Assembly: GCA_947372865.1 (NCBI GenBank)
Contig: CANBVJ010000005.1
Location: 31,455-95,454, forward strand
From: Comamonadaceae bacterium
GTDB lineage: Bacteria > Pseudomonadota > Gammaproteobacteria > Burkholderiales > Burkholderiaceae_C
Direction: 5' to 3'
DNA: 64,000 nucleotides
A program made the position numbers and the translations under genes. The notes under the pieces were generated by a model. That model worked only from the letters and a program-made list of their open reading frames with translations. It was not told the DNA's origin and ran no database searches. The stretch's first letter is position 1; each line of letters begins with the position of its first letter. Below, one piece after another: positions 11,441-22,825 of the stretch.

Positions 11441-12202
11441 TCAGGCCAGTTCAAACCGAACCTGGGCCTGGGCCATGAGTTCCATAAACGGGTCGGGCGG
11501 TACTGCGTCAGAAAACAGGCGGTCAATTTGTGAGAGTTGCGCCACTTCGACCATGGCCGGGCGGTTGAATTTGCTGCTGTCGGCGGCCAGCCACACCTCA
11601 CGGGCGTGAGAAATGATGGTTTGCGAGACCTTGACTTCGCGGTAGTCAAAGTCGCGCAGCGAACCGTCCGACTCAATGGCCGAAATGCCGATGAGCGCAA
11701 TGTCCACCTTGAACTGGCGGATGAAGTCCACTGCCGCCTCACCCACAATGCCCTGGTCGCGTCCGCGTACCACGCCGCCGACCACGATCACTTCGCAGTT
11801 CGGGTTGGCGCTCAGGATGCCGGCCACGTTCAGGTTGTTGGTGATGACGCGCAGCCCGGTGTGCTGCATCAGCGCGCGGGCAATGGCTTCGGTGGTGGTG
11901 CCAATGTTCAAAATCAGCGAGCAGCCGTGGGGCAGGGCGGCTGCCACGGCGCGGGCGATGCGGGCCTTGCCCTCGGCGTTCAGGATTTCGCGCTGCGGGT
12001 AGGCCATGTTCTCCACCGTGGAGCCCGGCACCCGCACGCCGCCGTGAAAGCGCGTGAGCAGCCCCTCGTCCGCTAGGCGCTGCACGTCGCGGCGCACGGT
12101 TTGCAGTGTCACGTCCAACTGGTCGGCGAGTTGCTCCACCGTGACCGATCCGGTGGCTTGCACTACCGAGAGAAGTTTGATTTGCCGGGGATTGGGGTTC
12201 AT
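11441..12202 (-). CDS. glpR: DeoR-family regulator, GlpR-like
   Basis: RQIKLLSVVQATGSVTVEQLADQLDVTLQTVRRDVQRLADEGLLTRFHGGV; adjacent to glpK and divergent from the transporter. Confidence 0.88.
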   Translation of the reverse strand: MNPNPRQIKLLSVVQATGSVTVEQLADQLDVTLQTVRRDVQRLADEGLLTRFHGGVRVPGSTVENMAYPQREILNAEGKARIARAVAAALPHGCSLILNIGTTTEAIARALMQHTGLRVITNNLNVAGILSANPNCEVIVVGGVVRGRDQGIVGEAAVDFIRQFKVDIALIGISAIESDGSLRDFDYREVKVSQTIISHAREVWLAADSSKFNRPAMVEVAQLSQIDRLFSDAVPPDPFMELMAQAQVRFELA

Positions 12203-12249
12203 GGATAAATTTTCGCAGGCTGCACAAAACGCGCCCCCTGACTCTAATT

Positions 12250-12326
12250 CGAACCGAAAGGAATAATTTCAGGGTAAACACCTAGATAAAACGAATAAAA
12301 GCGAACAATAATTCTCACAACCGAAT
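12250..12326. promoter_or_regulatory. Cluster of CGAAY repeats, candidate GlpR operators
   Basis: CGAAC 12250, CGAAT 12292, CGAAC 12302, CGAAT 12322 in the divergent intergenic region. Confidence 0.5.
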
Positions 12327-12368
12327 AATTAGCGCGCCAAATCGGTGCAAACGACCCAAAGGTGTGAG

Positions 12369-13448
12369 ATGGAGTTAAGGCTTGAAGGTGTGGGTAAAAA
12401 GGTGGGGGCGCAGCAGTGGCTCTACGACCTGGATCTGGACGTGCGCCCGGGCGCCGTCACGGTACTGTTGGGTGCAACCCAGGCGGGCAAAACCAGCCTG
12501 ATGCGCGTGATGGCGGGCCTGGACGTGCCCACCAGCGGGCGCGTGCTGGTCGATGGCGTTGACGTGGTGGGCGTGCCAGTGCGCGAACGCAACGTAGCCA
12601 TGGTTTACCAGCAGTTCATTAACTATCCGTCTATGACGGTGTTTGACAACATCGCCTCGCCCCTCAAATTGCGTGGCGAAAAGAACATTGCGCAGCGCGT
12701 CACCGCGCTGGCTGAAAAGCTGCACATCGAGATGTTTTTGCAGCGCTACCCCGCCGAACTTTCCGGCGGCCAGCAGCAGCGCGTGGCGCTGGCCCGCGCC
12801 CTGGCCAAGGCCGCGCCGCTCATGCTGCTGGACGAGCCCCTGGTCAACCTGGACTACAAACTGCGCGAAGAACTGCGCGACGAGCTGACCGCGCTGTTTG
12901 CCACCGGGGACTCCACCGTCATCTACGCCACCACCGAACCCGGCGAGGCGCTTTTGCTGGGCGGTTACACCGCCGTGCTGGACGCGGGCGAACTGCTGCA
13001 GTACGGCCCCACCTCAGAGGTGTTTCACGCGCCGTGCTCGATTCGCGTGGCGCGCGCCTTTAGCGACCCGCCCATGAACCTGCTAGGCGCGCGCCGCACC
13101 GCCGCTGGCGTGCAGCTTGACCAAGGCCCGCTGCTGGACATGGCTTTGCCGTCCGCCGCCCAAAGCACCGGCGCCCTGACCCTTGGCATGCGCGCCAGTG
13201 CTTTGCACGCCAACGCGCAGCCGGGCGACGTGGCTTTGCCCGGCAAGGTCGAGTTGGCCGAGATCTCGGGCACTGACACTTTTGTGCATTTCCAGACCGC
13301 CATAGGCGAACTGGTGGCGCAGCTCACCGGCGTGCACCACTTTGACTTGGGCGCACCGGCTACCTTTTATTTCAGCCCCGCGCAGGTGCATGCGTTTGAC
13401 GCGCAGGGCCTGCTGCTGCAAGCCCCGGTGCGCGGCAAAGGACGTTGA
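12369..13448 (+). CDS. Glycerol-type ABC transporter ATP-binding protein 1 (GlpS-like)
   Basis: Walker [10 protein letters not shown], signature LSGGQQQR, Walker B LMLLDEP; H-loop position reads YATTEPGEA (no His). Confidence 0.88.
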   Translation: MELRLEGVGKKVGAQQWLYDLDLDVRPGAVTVLLGATQAGKTSLMRVMAGLDVPTSGRVLVDGVDVVGVPVRERNVAMVYQQFINYPSMTVFDNIASPLKLRGEKNIAQRVTALAEKLHIEMFLQRYPAELSGGQQQRVALARALAKAAPLMLLDEPLVNLDYKLREELRDELTALFATGDSTVIYATTEPGEALLLGGYTAVLDAGELLQYGPTSEVFHAPCSIRVARAFSDPPMNLLGARRTAAGVQLDQGPLLDMALPSAAQSTGALTLGMRASALHANAQPGDVALPGKVELAEISGTDTFVHFQTAIGELVAQLTGVHHFDLGAPATFYFSPAQVHAFDAQGLLLQAPVRGKGR

Positions 13449-13449
13449 T

Positions 13450-14526
13450 ATGGCACGCATCGAACTCGACCTGGCCCACGCTTACGGGCCCAACCCCCAG
13501 CAAGACAGCGACTACGCCTTGCTGCCACTGAAGATGACCTTTGACGACGGCGGCGCCTACGCGCTGCTCGGGCCCTCGGGCTGCGGCAAAACCACCTTGC
13601 TCAACATCATGTCCGGCCTGGTGATGCCCTCGCACGGTGGTGTCAAGTTTGACGGCCAAGACGTTACCCAGCGCAGCCCGCAGCAGCGCAATATTGCGCA
13701 GGTGTTCCAGTTCCCGGTGATTTACGACACCATGACGGTGGCCGAGAACCTGGCCTTTCCCCTGCGCAACCGCAAGATGCCTGCCGACCAGATCAAGCAG
13801 CGCGTGGGCGTGATTGCCGAGATGCTGGAAATGAGCGGACAGCTCAACCAGCGCGCTTCTAATTTGGCGGCAGACGCCAAGCAAAAAATCTCGCTCGGCC
13901 GCGGCCTGGTGCGCCCGGATGTGTCTGCCGTGCTGTTCGATGAGCCGCTCACCGTGATCGACCCGCACCTCAAATGGCAGCTGCGCCGCAAGCTCAAGCA
14001 GATTCACCACGAGCTCAAGCTCACGCTCATTTATGTAACCCACGACCAGGTCGAAGCGCTGACCTTTGCCGAGCAGGTGGTGGTGATGACGCGTGGGCGC
14101 GCCGTGCAAGTGGGCAGCGCCGCCGACCTGTTCGAGCGGCCCAGCCACACCTTTGTGGGCCACTTCATTGGCTCGCCCGGCATGAACTTTCTGGCCGGGC
14201 GCAGCAATGGCTCGGCTTTTGAGACGGCTGGTGCCACGCTGCCCCTGGCCGCAGGCGCCGAGCTGCCCAGCGGCGACTACAAGCTGGGCATACGGCCCGA
14301 ATACGTCACCCTGGCTAACGCAAACGCGCCCGGTGCGCTGCCCATGGAAGTGCGCCAGGTGCAAGACGTGGGCACGCACGTGATTTTGAGCGCGGTGCGC
14401 GAGGGCGCGCTGGTCAAAGCCCGCCTGGCGCCTGACAGCACGCAGCTCACCGTGGGCGACACCGCCTGGCTGCAGGTGATGGGCGCGCACACCTGCTTTT
14501 ATAAGAACGAGGAGATAGTGGCATGA
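13450..14526 (+). CDS. Glycerol-type ABC transporter ATP-binding protein 2 (GlpT-like)
   Basis: Walker A GPSGCGKTT, Walker B AVLFDEP, H-loop YVTHDQVEA; signature position reads LAADAKQK. Confidence 0.88.
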   Translation: MARIELDLAHAYGPNPQQDSDYALLPLKMTFDDGGAYALLGPSGCGKTTLLNIMSGLVMPSHGGVKFDGQDVTQRSPQQRNIAQVFQFPVIYDTMTVAENLAFPLRNRKMPADQIKQRVGVIAEMLEMSGQLNQRASNLAADAKQKISLGRGLVRPDVSAVLFDEPLTVIDPHLKWQLRRKLKQIHHELKLTLIYVTHDQVEALTFAEQVVVMTRGRAVQVGSAADLFERPSHTFVGHFIGSPGMNFLAGRSNGSAFETAGATLPLAAGAELPSGDYKLGIRPEYVTLANANAPGALPMEVRQVQDVGTHVILSAVREGALVKARLAPDSTQLTVGDTAWLQVMGAHTCFYKNEEIVA

Positions 14527-15416
14527 GCACTACGACCAAGCCTGTCAACCAGAAAGCCTGGTTCCTGATACTGCCCATGCTGCTGTGCGTGGCTTTTTCC
14601 GCCATCCTGCCGCTGATGGTGGTGGTGAACTACTCGGTGCAAGACATCATCTCGCCCGAGCGGCGCGTGTTTGTGGGCACCGAATGGTTTGCCGCCATCA
14701 TGCGCGACGAAGAACTGCACGGCGCCTTGCTGCGCCAGATTACCTATTCGTTTTCTGTGCTGGCGGTGGAGTTGCCCTTGGGCATTTTGCTGGCGCTGTC
14801 CATGCCGGCCAAGGGCTGGAAGTCATCCGCTGCGCTGGTGATTGTGTCGCTCTCGCTGCTGATTCCCTGGAACGTGGTGGGCACGATCTGGCAAATCTTT
14901 GGGCGTACCGACATTGGCCTGATGGGCGCGGCGCTGCAAGGCATGGGCATTGAATACAGCTACACCGGCAACGCGCTGCACGCCTGGCTTACGGTGCTGC
15001 TGATGGACGTGTGGCACTGGACGCCGCTAGTGGCCTTGCTGGGCTACGCCGGGCTGCGCTCCATTCCCGACGCCTATTACCAGGCCGCCAGCATTGACGG
15101 TGCCAGCAAGCTCGATGTGTTTTGGTACGTGCAACTGCCCAAGATGCGCGGCGTGCTGATGATTGCCGTGCTGCTGCGCTTTATGGATAGCTTCATGATT
15201 TACACCGAGCCCTTTGTGCTCACCGGGGGCGGGCCGGGCAATTCCACCACCTTCTTGTCGCAGTTCCTGACGCAAAAGGCGGTGGGCCAGTTTGACCTGG
15301 GTCCGGCAGCTGCCTTTTCGCTGATTTACTTTTTGATCATTTTGCTGATGTGCTTTGTCCTGTACAACTGGATGCAGCGCGTGGGTACTCAGGCCAAGGA
15401 GGCCGGCCATGAATAA
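14523..15416 (+). CDS. Sugar/glycerol ABC transporter permease (GlpP-like)
   Basis: Multiple TM segments; EAA-loop-like AYYQAASIDGASKLDVFWYVQLPKMRG. Confidence 0.88.
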   Translation: MSTTTKPVNQKAWFLILPMLLCVAFSAILPLMVVVNYSVQDIISPERRVFVGTEWFAAIMRDEELHGALLRQITYSFSVLAVELPLGILLALSMPAKGWKSSAALVIVSLSLLIPWNVVGTIWQIFGRTDIGLMGAALQGMGIEYSYTGNALHAWLTVLLMDVWHWTPLVALLGYAGLRSIPDAYYQAASIDGASKLDVFWYVQLPKMRGVLMIAVLLRFMDSFMIYTEPFVLTGGGPGNSTTFLSQFLTQKAVGQFDLGPAAAFSLIYFLIILLMCFVLYNWMQRVGTQAKEAGHE

Positions 15417-16221
15417 GTCCAAATTCCAGAAGCGCTCGCTGTTCATGCTGGCGTACGTGGTGTTCGCCTTGTTGCCCATCTACTGGATGGTGAACATGTC
15501 GTTCAAGACCAACAACGAGATCGTGGCGGGTTTTAGCCTGTTTCCCACCCATTTCACTCTGGACAACTACAAGCTGATCCTCACCGACCCGGCCTGGTAT
15601 TCGGGCTACGTCAACAGCCTGATCTATGTCGGCATGAACACCGTCATGTCGCTCATTGTTGCGCTGCCTGCGGCCTATGCGTTTTCGCGCTACAGCTTTC
15701 TGGGCGACAAGCACGTGTTCTTCTGGCTGCTGACCAACCGCATGACGCCGCCGGCCGTGTTTTTGCTGCCTTTTTTTCAGCTCTACACCTCGGTCGGGCT
15801 GATGGACACGCACATTGCGGTGGCGCTGGTGCATTTGCTGTTCAACGTGCCACTGGCGGTCTGGATTTTGGAAGGCTTCATGAGCGGCATTCCACGCGAG
15901 ATTGACGAGACGGCCTATATCGACGGCTACACCTTCCCACGCTTCTTTCTGCGCATCTTCATTCCGCTCATCAAGGCCGGTGTGGGCGTGGCGGCATTCT
16001 TCTGCTTCATGTTCAGTTGGGTGGAGCTGCTGTTGGCGCGCACCCTGACCAGCGTGAACGCCAAGCCGATCACCGCCATCATGACGCGCACCGTGTCAGC
16101 CTCGGGCATGGACTGGGCGACGCTGGCTGCCGCTGGGGTATTGACGATCGTGCCAGGCGCGATCGTGATTTGGTTTGTCCGCAACTACATCGCAAAAGGC
16201 TTTGCGATGGGTCGCGTTTGA
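15409..16221 (+). CDS. Carbohydrate ABC transporter permease (GlpQ-like)
   Basis: MalG-type permease; EAA-loop-like EIDETAYIDGYTFPRFFLRIFIPLIKAG; overlaps the preceding gene. Confidence 0.88.
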   Translation: MNKSKFQKRSLFMLAYVVFALLPIYWMVNMSFKTNNEIVAGFSLFPTHFTLDNYKLILTDPAWYSGYVNSLIYVGMNTVMSLIVALPAAYAFSRYSFLGDKHVFFWLLTNRMTPPAVFLLPFFQLYTSVGLMDTHIAVALVHLLFNVPLAVWILEGFMSGIPREIDETAYIDGYTFPRFFLRIFIPLIKAGVGVAAFFCFMFSWVELLLARTLTSVNAKPITAIMTRTVSASGMDWATLAAAGVLTIVPGAIVIWFVRNYIAKGFAMGRV

Positions 16222-16233
16222 AAGGAACACGCA

Positions 16234-16542
16234 ATGTTTGAATGGATGGCCTGGACGCTGCCAGTGGCGGTGTTCTTTAGCTGCATCGCGTTGATGCTTA
16301 TTGGTATGACGGTGTGGGAGATCAAATCGCCCACGGTGATACGCAAGGGCTTCTTGCCCATCGAGACCACCCGGGGGGACCGCCTGTTTATCGGTCTGCT
16401 TAGTGCTGCCTATGTGAACCTGGCCTTTGTCGGTATCAGCGGGCACCTGATGGAATGGCTGGCGCTGGAGTCTGAGCCGTCCATCTGGATCAGTTTTGTG
16501 CTGTCCATGGGCGTGCTGGCGCTCATCATGCGCAAAGGCTAA
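16234..16542 (+). CDS. DUF2160-like small integral membrane protein (GlpU-like)
   Basis: 102 aa with about three hydrophobic helices; located between permease and substrate-binding protein genes of the glycerol ABC cluster. Confidence 0.75.
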   Translation: MFEWMAWTLPVAVFFSCIALMLIGMTVWEIKSPTVIRKGFLPIETTRGDRLFIGLLSAAYVNLAFVGISGHLMEWLALESEPSIWISFVLSMGVLALIMRKG

Positions 16543-16627
16543 GAAGTTTTTCCATGTATCAGCCTGGTTCCCCTGGGGTTGCTGCATCTTCTTTAACAGG
16601 GGCCCATCAGACCGAGGAGATCAAAAA

Positions 16628-18358
<1,731 letters not shown>

Positions 18359-18373
18359 ATCGGCAAACGTACC

Positions 18374-18417
18374 GCGTCATTTGTGACGCAAGGGCGCGCG
18401 CCCTCAGGTGCGCGCCC
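18374..18417. other. Tandem intercistronic hairpins between the substrate-binding protein gene and glpD
   Basis: GCGTCA-TTTG-TGACGC followed by GGGCGCGC-(10 nt)-GCGCGCCC. Confidence 0.7.
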
Positions 18418-18472
18418 GCCCCCCAATAAGCAATAAGTGCCAGCAGGCTTTGAAGGCCTCACAGGGGCGCTT

Positions 18473-20101
18473 ATGTTCAAAAATATGGCCATCCACCTTA
18501 CTGATACCCCGCCCCTGCCGACCCAGCGCCAAGATCTGTTGGCCCGTCTGGCTGCGAGTCCGCGCTACGACCTGGCTGTAGTTGGCGGCGGCGCCACCGG
18601 CCTGGGCGTGGCGCTGGACGCCGCCTCGCGGGGCCTGAACGTGGTGCTGGTCGAGGCGCAGGACTTTGCCAAAGGCACCTCCTCGCGCTCTACCAAGCTG
18701 GTGCACGGCGGCGTGCGCTATCTGGCCCAAGGCAATATATCGCTGGTGCGCGAGGCCTTGCGCGAGCGCACCACGGTGCTGCGCAGTGCGCCCCATATTG
18801 CCCAGCCCCTGGCCTTCGTCATGCCCTGCTACCGCTGGTGGGAAACGCCGTTTTACGGTCTGGGCCTGACCCTGTACGACCAACTTGCAGGCAAGGCCGG
18901 CCTGGGCAAGACCGAACTGCTTAGCAGCGCCCAAACCCAGCAGCTCTTGCCCACCGCGCAGACCCAAGGCCTGCGCGGTGGCGTCAAATACTGGGACGGC
19001 CAGTTTGACGACGCCCGCCTGGCCCTGGCCATCGGGCGCACCGCAGCCCAGCACGGCGCTTTGCTTATTAATTACTGCCGCGCCGAGCAGCTTCTTTATA
19101 CAGATGGCAAGATTTCCGGGCTCGAATGCACCGACACGCACACCGGTACCCGCTATTCCATTGAATCGCGCTGCGTGATCAACGCCACCGGTGTCTGGGT
19201 GGACGCCTTGCGCGAACGCGACGGCGCGGCCACCCCTGCAGGTCGCCACGCACCGGTCAAGCCCATGGTCGCCCCGAGCCAGGGCGTGCACCTGGTGGTG
19301 GACGCTGAGTTTTTGCAATCCGATGTGGCGCTGATGGTGCCAAAAACCTCGGATGGCCGCGTCCTGTTTGCCGTGCCTTGGCTTGGTAAAGTCATTTTGG
19401 GCACCACCGACACGCCTTCCAAAGACCTGGCGCTTGAGCCCACGCCCCTCAAAGAAGAGGCGGACTTTATCCTCGGTGAATCCGCCCGCTACTTGCGCAA
19501 GGCACCCACCCGCGCCGACGTCAGAAGCGTCTGGGTCGGCCTGCGCCCCTTGGTCAAACACCACGAGGACGAAGGTGCAACCCAAAAACTCAGCCGCGAA
19601 CACACCGTGATCGTGAGCCGCAGCGGCCTGGTCACCGTGACGGGGGGCAAATGGACGACTTACCGCGTTATGGCCGAAGACGTGCTTAGCGCCTGCTTGG
19701 AGCGCGGCCTGGTAGAGGTCAACTCCTCCTCATGCACCGCCCAGATGACCCTGGTGGGCGCCCCCGCACCTGGCCAAAGCGCCCACAATCCCACGCTGCG
19801 CGACGGCCAGGGCATGCATTCCTATGGAAGCGAACGCACATTCGTGGCCACGCTGCCCGGCGCCGACCGCTGGATTGCCCCGCGCCTGTCCGAAGCCATG
19901 GTGCGCTTTGCCGCCCGTTATGAGTACGCCGCCAGCGTCGAAGACGTGCTGGCGCGGCGCAGCCGACTGCTGTTTCTGGACGCCCGCCTGGCAGCCGATG
20001 TGGCGCCCCAAGTGGCCGAAATCCTGGCGCAAGAGCTCGGCGGCCAACCTAATTTGGCCGAATTCCTGGAATTAAGTGCACATTTCTTGCACGTACCCTG
20101 A
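18473..20101 (+). CDS. glpD: Glycerol-3-phosphate dehydrogenase (FAD)
   Basis: YDLAVVGGGATGLGVALDAASRGLNVVLVEAQDFAKGTSSRSTKLVHGGVRYL. Confidence 0.95.
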   Translation: MFKNMAIHLTDTPPLPTQRQDLLARLAASPRYDLAVVGGGATGLGVALDAASRGLNVVLVEAQDFAKGTSSRSTKLVHGGVRYLAQGNISLVREALRERTTVLRSAPHIAQPLAFVMPCYRWWETPFYGLGLTLYDQLAGKAGLGKTELLSSAQTQQLLPTAQTQGLRGGVKYWDGQFDDARLALAIGRTAAQHGALLINYCRAEQLLYTDGKISGLECTDTHTGTRYSIESRCVINATGVWVDALRERDGAATPAGRHAPVKPMVAPSQGVHLVVDAEFLQSDVALMVPKTSDGRVLFAVPWLGKVILGTTDTPSKDLALEPTPLKEEADFILGESARYLRKAPTRADVRSVWVGLRPLVKHHEDEGATQKLSREHTVIVSRSGLVTVTGGKWTTYRVMAEDVLSACLERGLVEVNSSSCTAQMTLVGAPAPGQSAHNPTLRDGQGMHSYGSERTFVATLPGADRWIAPRLSEAMVRFAARYEYAASVEDVLARRSRLLFLDARLAADVAPQVAEILAQELGGQPNLAEFLELSAHFLHVP

Positions 20102-20108
20102 AAAAACC

Positions 20109-20137
20109 TTGATGCACCAAGATATCTGGTGCATAAT
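20109..20137 (+). promoter_or_regulatory. Candidate sigma70 promoter of the spc operon
   Basis: TTGATG-17 nt-CATAAT; the spacer region forms the palindrome ATGCACCA-7-TGGTGCAT (20112-20134). Confidence 0.6.
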
Positions 20138-20288
20138 CATGGGCTTGGCTCGCAAGAGCTGAGACATCTGCCCAAATGGAGGCAATTCGAGTGGTTCGGA
20201 TTGCAGACAGCGGGCCCAAGACTGACCGGTAGGGCAAAGCGTTCGTAAAGAGTGCTGCGAACAACTGGTGCAAGTTGGGAATAAAGAA

Positions 20289-20657
20289 ATGATCCAAACA
20301 GAATCTCGACTGGAAGTCGCCGATAACACCGGCGCAAAATCCGTGCTTTGTATCAAAGTACTGGGTGGTTCACGTCGCCGCTACGCCAGCGTAGGCGACA
20401 TCATCAAGGTAAGCATCAAAGAAGCTGCGCCCCGTTCACGCGTCAAAAAAGGCGAGGTGTACAGCGCCGTGGTAGTTCGCACTGCCAAAGGCATTCGCCG
20501 CAGTGATGGTTCCTTGGTCAAATTCGACGGCAATGCAGCAGTTTTGCTCAATGCCAAGCTCGAGCCCATCGGCACCCGCATCTTCGGGCCAGTGACGCGT
20601 GAATTGCGCACTGAAAAGTTCATGAAGATCGTGTCCCTGGCACCTGAAGTTTTGTAA
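20289..20657 (+). CDS. rplN: 50S ribosomal protein L14
   Basis: [33 protein letters not shown]. Confidence 0.99.
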   Translation: MIQTESRLEVADNTGAKSVLCIKVLGGSRRRYASVGDIIKVSIKEAAPRSRVKKGEVYSAVVVRTAKGIRRSDGSLVKFDGNAAVLLNAKLEPIGTRIFGPVTRELRTEKFMKIVSLAPEVL

Positions 20658-20666
20658 GGACTGGTC

Positions 20667-20987
20667 ATGAACAAAATTCGCAAAGGCGATCAAGTGATCG
20701 TCATCGCAGGACGCGACAAAGGTAAGCGGGGCGTTGTGTCCCTGCGCAAGGATGATTCCCACGTTGTTGTGGATGGAATCAACCTGGTGAAAAAACACAC
20801 CAAGCCCAATCCTCTCAAGGGCGCCGCTGGCGGCATCGTTGAGAAAACCATGCCGATCCACCAGTCTAATGTCGCGATTTTCAACGTCGCTTCGGGCAAG
20901 GCGGATCGCGTGGGCATCAAGCTGCAGGCTGATGGTAAGCGCGTACGCGTTTACAAGTCCAGCGGCGAAGAAATTAAGGCGGCATAA
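20667..20987 (+). CDS. rplX: 50S ribosomal protein L24
   Basis: [24 protein letters not shown]. Confidence 0.99.
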   Translation: MNKIRKGDQVIVIAGRDKGKRGVVSLRKDDSHVVVDGINLVKKHTKPNPLKGAAGGIVEKTMPIHQSNVAIFNVASGKADRVGIKLQADGKRVRVYKSSGEEIKAA

Positions 20988-20989
20988 AA

Positions 20990-21529
20990 ATGGCACGTTT
21001 ACAACAGCATTACCGTGAAAAATTGGCCCCCGAGCTGATGGCCAAATTTGGCTTCACTTCGCCCATGCAAGTTCCACGTCTGACCAAAATCACCCTGAAC
21101 ATGGGTGTGAGCGAAGCCGTTGCGGACAAGAAAGTCATGGACAACGCCGTGGCCGATCTGACCAAAATCGCTGGCCAAAAGCCTGTGGTTACGAATTCTA
21201 AGAAGGCCATCGCCGGCTTCAAGATTCGCGAAGGCCAGGCCATTGGTTGCATGGTAACTTTGCGCGGCGTTCAGATGTATGAATTTCTGGACCGCTTTGT
21301 GACTGTGGCTTTGCCTCGTGTTCGCGACTTCCGTGGTATCTCCGGACGCGCATTTGACGGCCGTGGAAACTACAACATCGGCGTTAAAGAGCAGATTATT
21401 TTCCCTGAAATTGAATACGACAAGGTTGACGCCTTGCGTGGTCTCAATATCAGTATTACCACGACTGCGAAGACGGACGAAGAATGCAAAGCATTGCTCG
21501 CCGGTTTCCGTTTCCCGTTCAAGAATTGA
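20990..21529 (+). CDS. rplE: 50S ribosomal protein L5
   Basis: [40 protein letters not shown]. Confidence 0.99.
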   Translation: MARLQQHYREKLAPELMAKFGFTSPMQVPRLTKITLNMGVSEAVADKKVMDNAVADLTKIAGQKPVVTNSKKAIAGFKIREGQAIGCMVTLRGVQMYEFLDRFVTVALPRVRDFRGISGRAFDGRGNYNIGVKEQIIFPEIEYDKVDALRGLNISITTTAKTDEECKALLAGFRFPFKN

Positions 21530-21537
21530 GGTGACCA

Positions 21538-21843
21538 GTGGCAAAAATGGCATTAATTGAGCGCGAACTCAAGCGTGACAAATTGGCAGCCAAGTATGCG
21601 AAGAAATACGCAGCCTTGAAAGCAATCGCAAGCGACGTGAAAGTTAGCGAAGACGAGCGTGCAGCAGCCCGCTTGGGTCTGCAAAAGATTCCGCGTAACG
21701 CCAACCCGACCCGCCAGCGTAACCGCTGCGCGATCACCGGACGTCCACGTGGCACATTCCAGCATTTCGGTCTGGCCCGAGCAAAAATCCGCGAAATGGC
21801 GTTTGCAGGGGAAATCCCTGGCATCGTCAAGGCGAGCTGGTAA
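21538..21843 (+). CDS. rpsN: 30S ribosomal protein S14 (GTG start)
   Basis: [46 protein letters not shown]. Confidence 0.98.
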   Translation: MAKMALIERELKRDKLAAKYAKKYAALKAIASDVKVSEDERAAARLGLQKIPRNANPTRQRNRCAITGRPRGTFQHFGLARAKIREMAFAGEIPGIVKASW

Positions 21844-21861
21844 GCAGGCAGGAGAACAAAT

Positions 21862-22257
21862 ATGAGTATGAGTGACCCCATTGCCGACCTGTTGACGCGT
21901 ATCCGTAACGCGCAAATGGTTGCCAAAGCTACCGTTCTGGTTCCTTCCTCCAAAGTGAAGGTCGCCATCGCCCAAGTCCTGAAGGACGAAGGCTATATCG
22001 ATGGTTTCAAAGTTTCTACTACAGACGGCAAGTCTGAATTGGAAATCGCCCTGAAATATTACGCAGGTCGCCCTGTTATTGAGCGCATTGAGCGCGTCAG
22101 CCGTCCTGGCTTGCGCGTTTATCGCGGCAGTGACGCGATTCCTCAGGTCCAAAACGGCATGGGTGTGGCTATTGTCACAACGCCCCAGGGCGTGATGACC
22201 GATCGCAAAGCCCGCGCTACCGGTGTCGGTGGCGAAGTTTTGTGCTACGTAGCTTAA
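21862..22257 (+). CDS. rpsH: 30S ribosomal protein S8
   Basis: [22 protein letters not shown]. Confidence 0.99.
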   Translation: MSMSDPIADLLTRIRNAQMVAKATVLVPSSKVKVAIAQVLKDEGYIDGFKVSTTDGKSELEIALKYYAGRPVIERIERVSRPGLRVYRGSDAIPQVQNGMGVAIVTTPQGVMTDRKARATGVGGEVLCYVA

Positions 22258-22280
22258 CCCTGCATTGAGGAGTAATAAAT

Positions 22281-22814
22281 ATGTCTCGTGTAGGTAAACT
22301 TCCTATTTTGGTCCCGGCTGGTGTTGATGTGACGTTGCAAAACGACCAGATCAATGTTAAAGCTGCGGGCGGCAGCTTGAACTTGGCGCAAAACGCCTTG
22401 GTCAAGATCGTTAACGAAGCCGGTAAATTGAGCTTCTCCCCAGCGAACGATTCTCGCGAATCGGATGCTATGTCGGGCACGATGCGCCAGTTGGTTAACA
22501 ACATGGTGGTGGGTGTGACCAAGGGCTTTGAGAAAAAGCTCACCTTGATCGGTGTGGGTTACAAAGCCCAGGCCACCGGCAACAAGTTGAATTTGGCGGT
22601 GGGCTATTCGCACCCTGTCAATATCGACATGCCCGTCGGCATCACGGTGGCAACGCCGACGCCTACCGAAATTTTGATCAAAGGTGCTGACCGCCAACGT
22701 GTGGGTCAAATCGCCGCTGAGATTCGTGATGTTCGCCCACCCGAGCCCTACAAAGGCAAAGGCATCCGTTATTCGGATGAGAAGATCACGATTAAAGAAA
22801 CCAAGAAGAAATAA
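22281..22814 (+). CDS. rplF: 50S ribosomal protein L6
   Basis: [36 protein letters not shown]. Confidence 0.99.
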   Translation: MSRVGKLPILVPAGVDVTLQNDQINVKAAGGSLNLAQNALVKIVNEAGKLSFSPANDSRESDAMSGTMRQLVNNMVVGVTKGFEKKLTLIGVGYKAQATGNKLNLAVGYSHPVNIDMPVGITVATPTPTEILIKGADRQRVGQIAAEIRDVRPPEPYKGKGIRYSDEKITIKETKKK

Positions 22815-22825
22815 GGGGCTGCACC

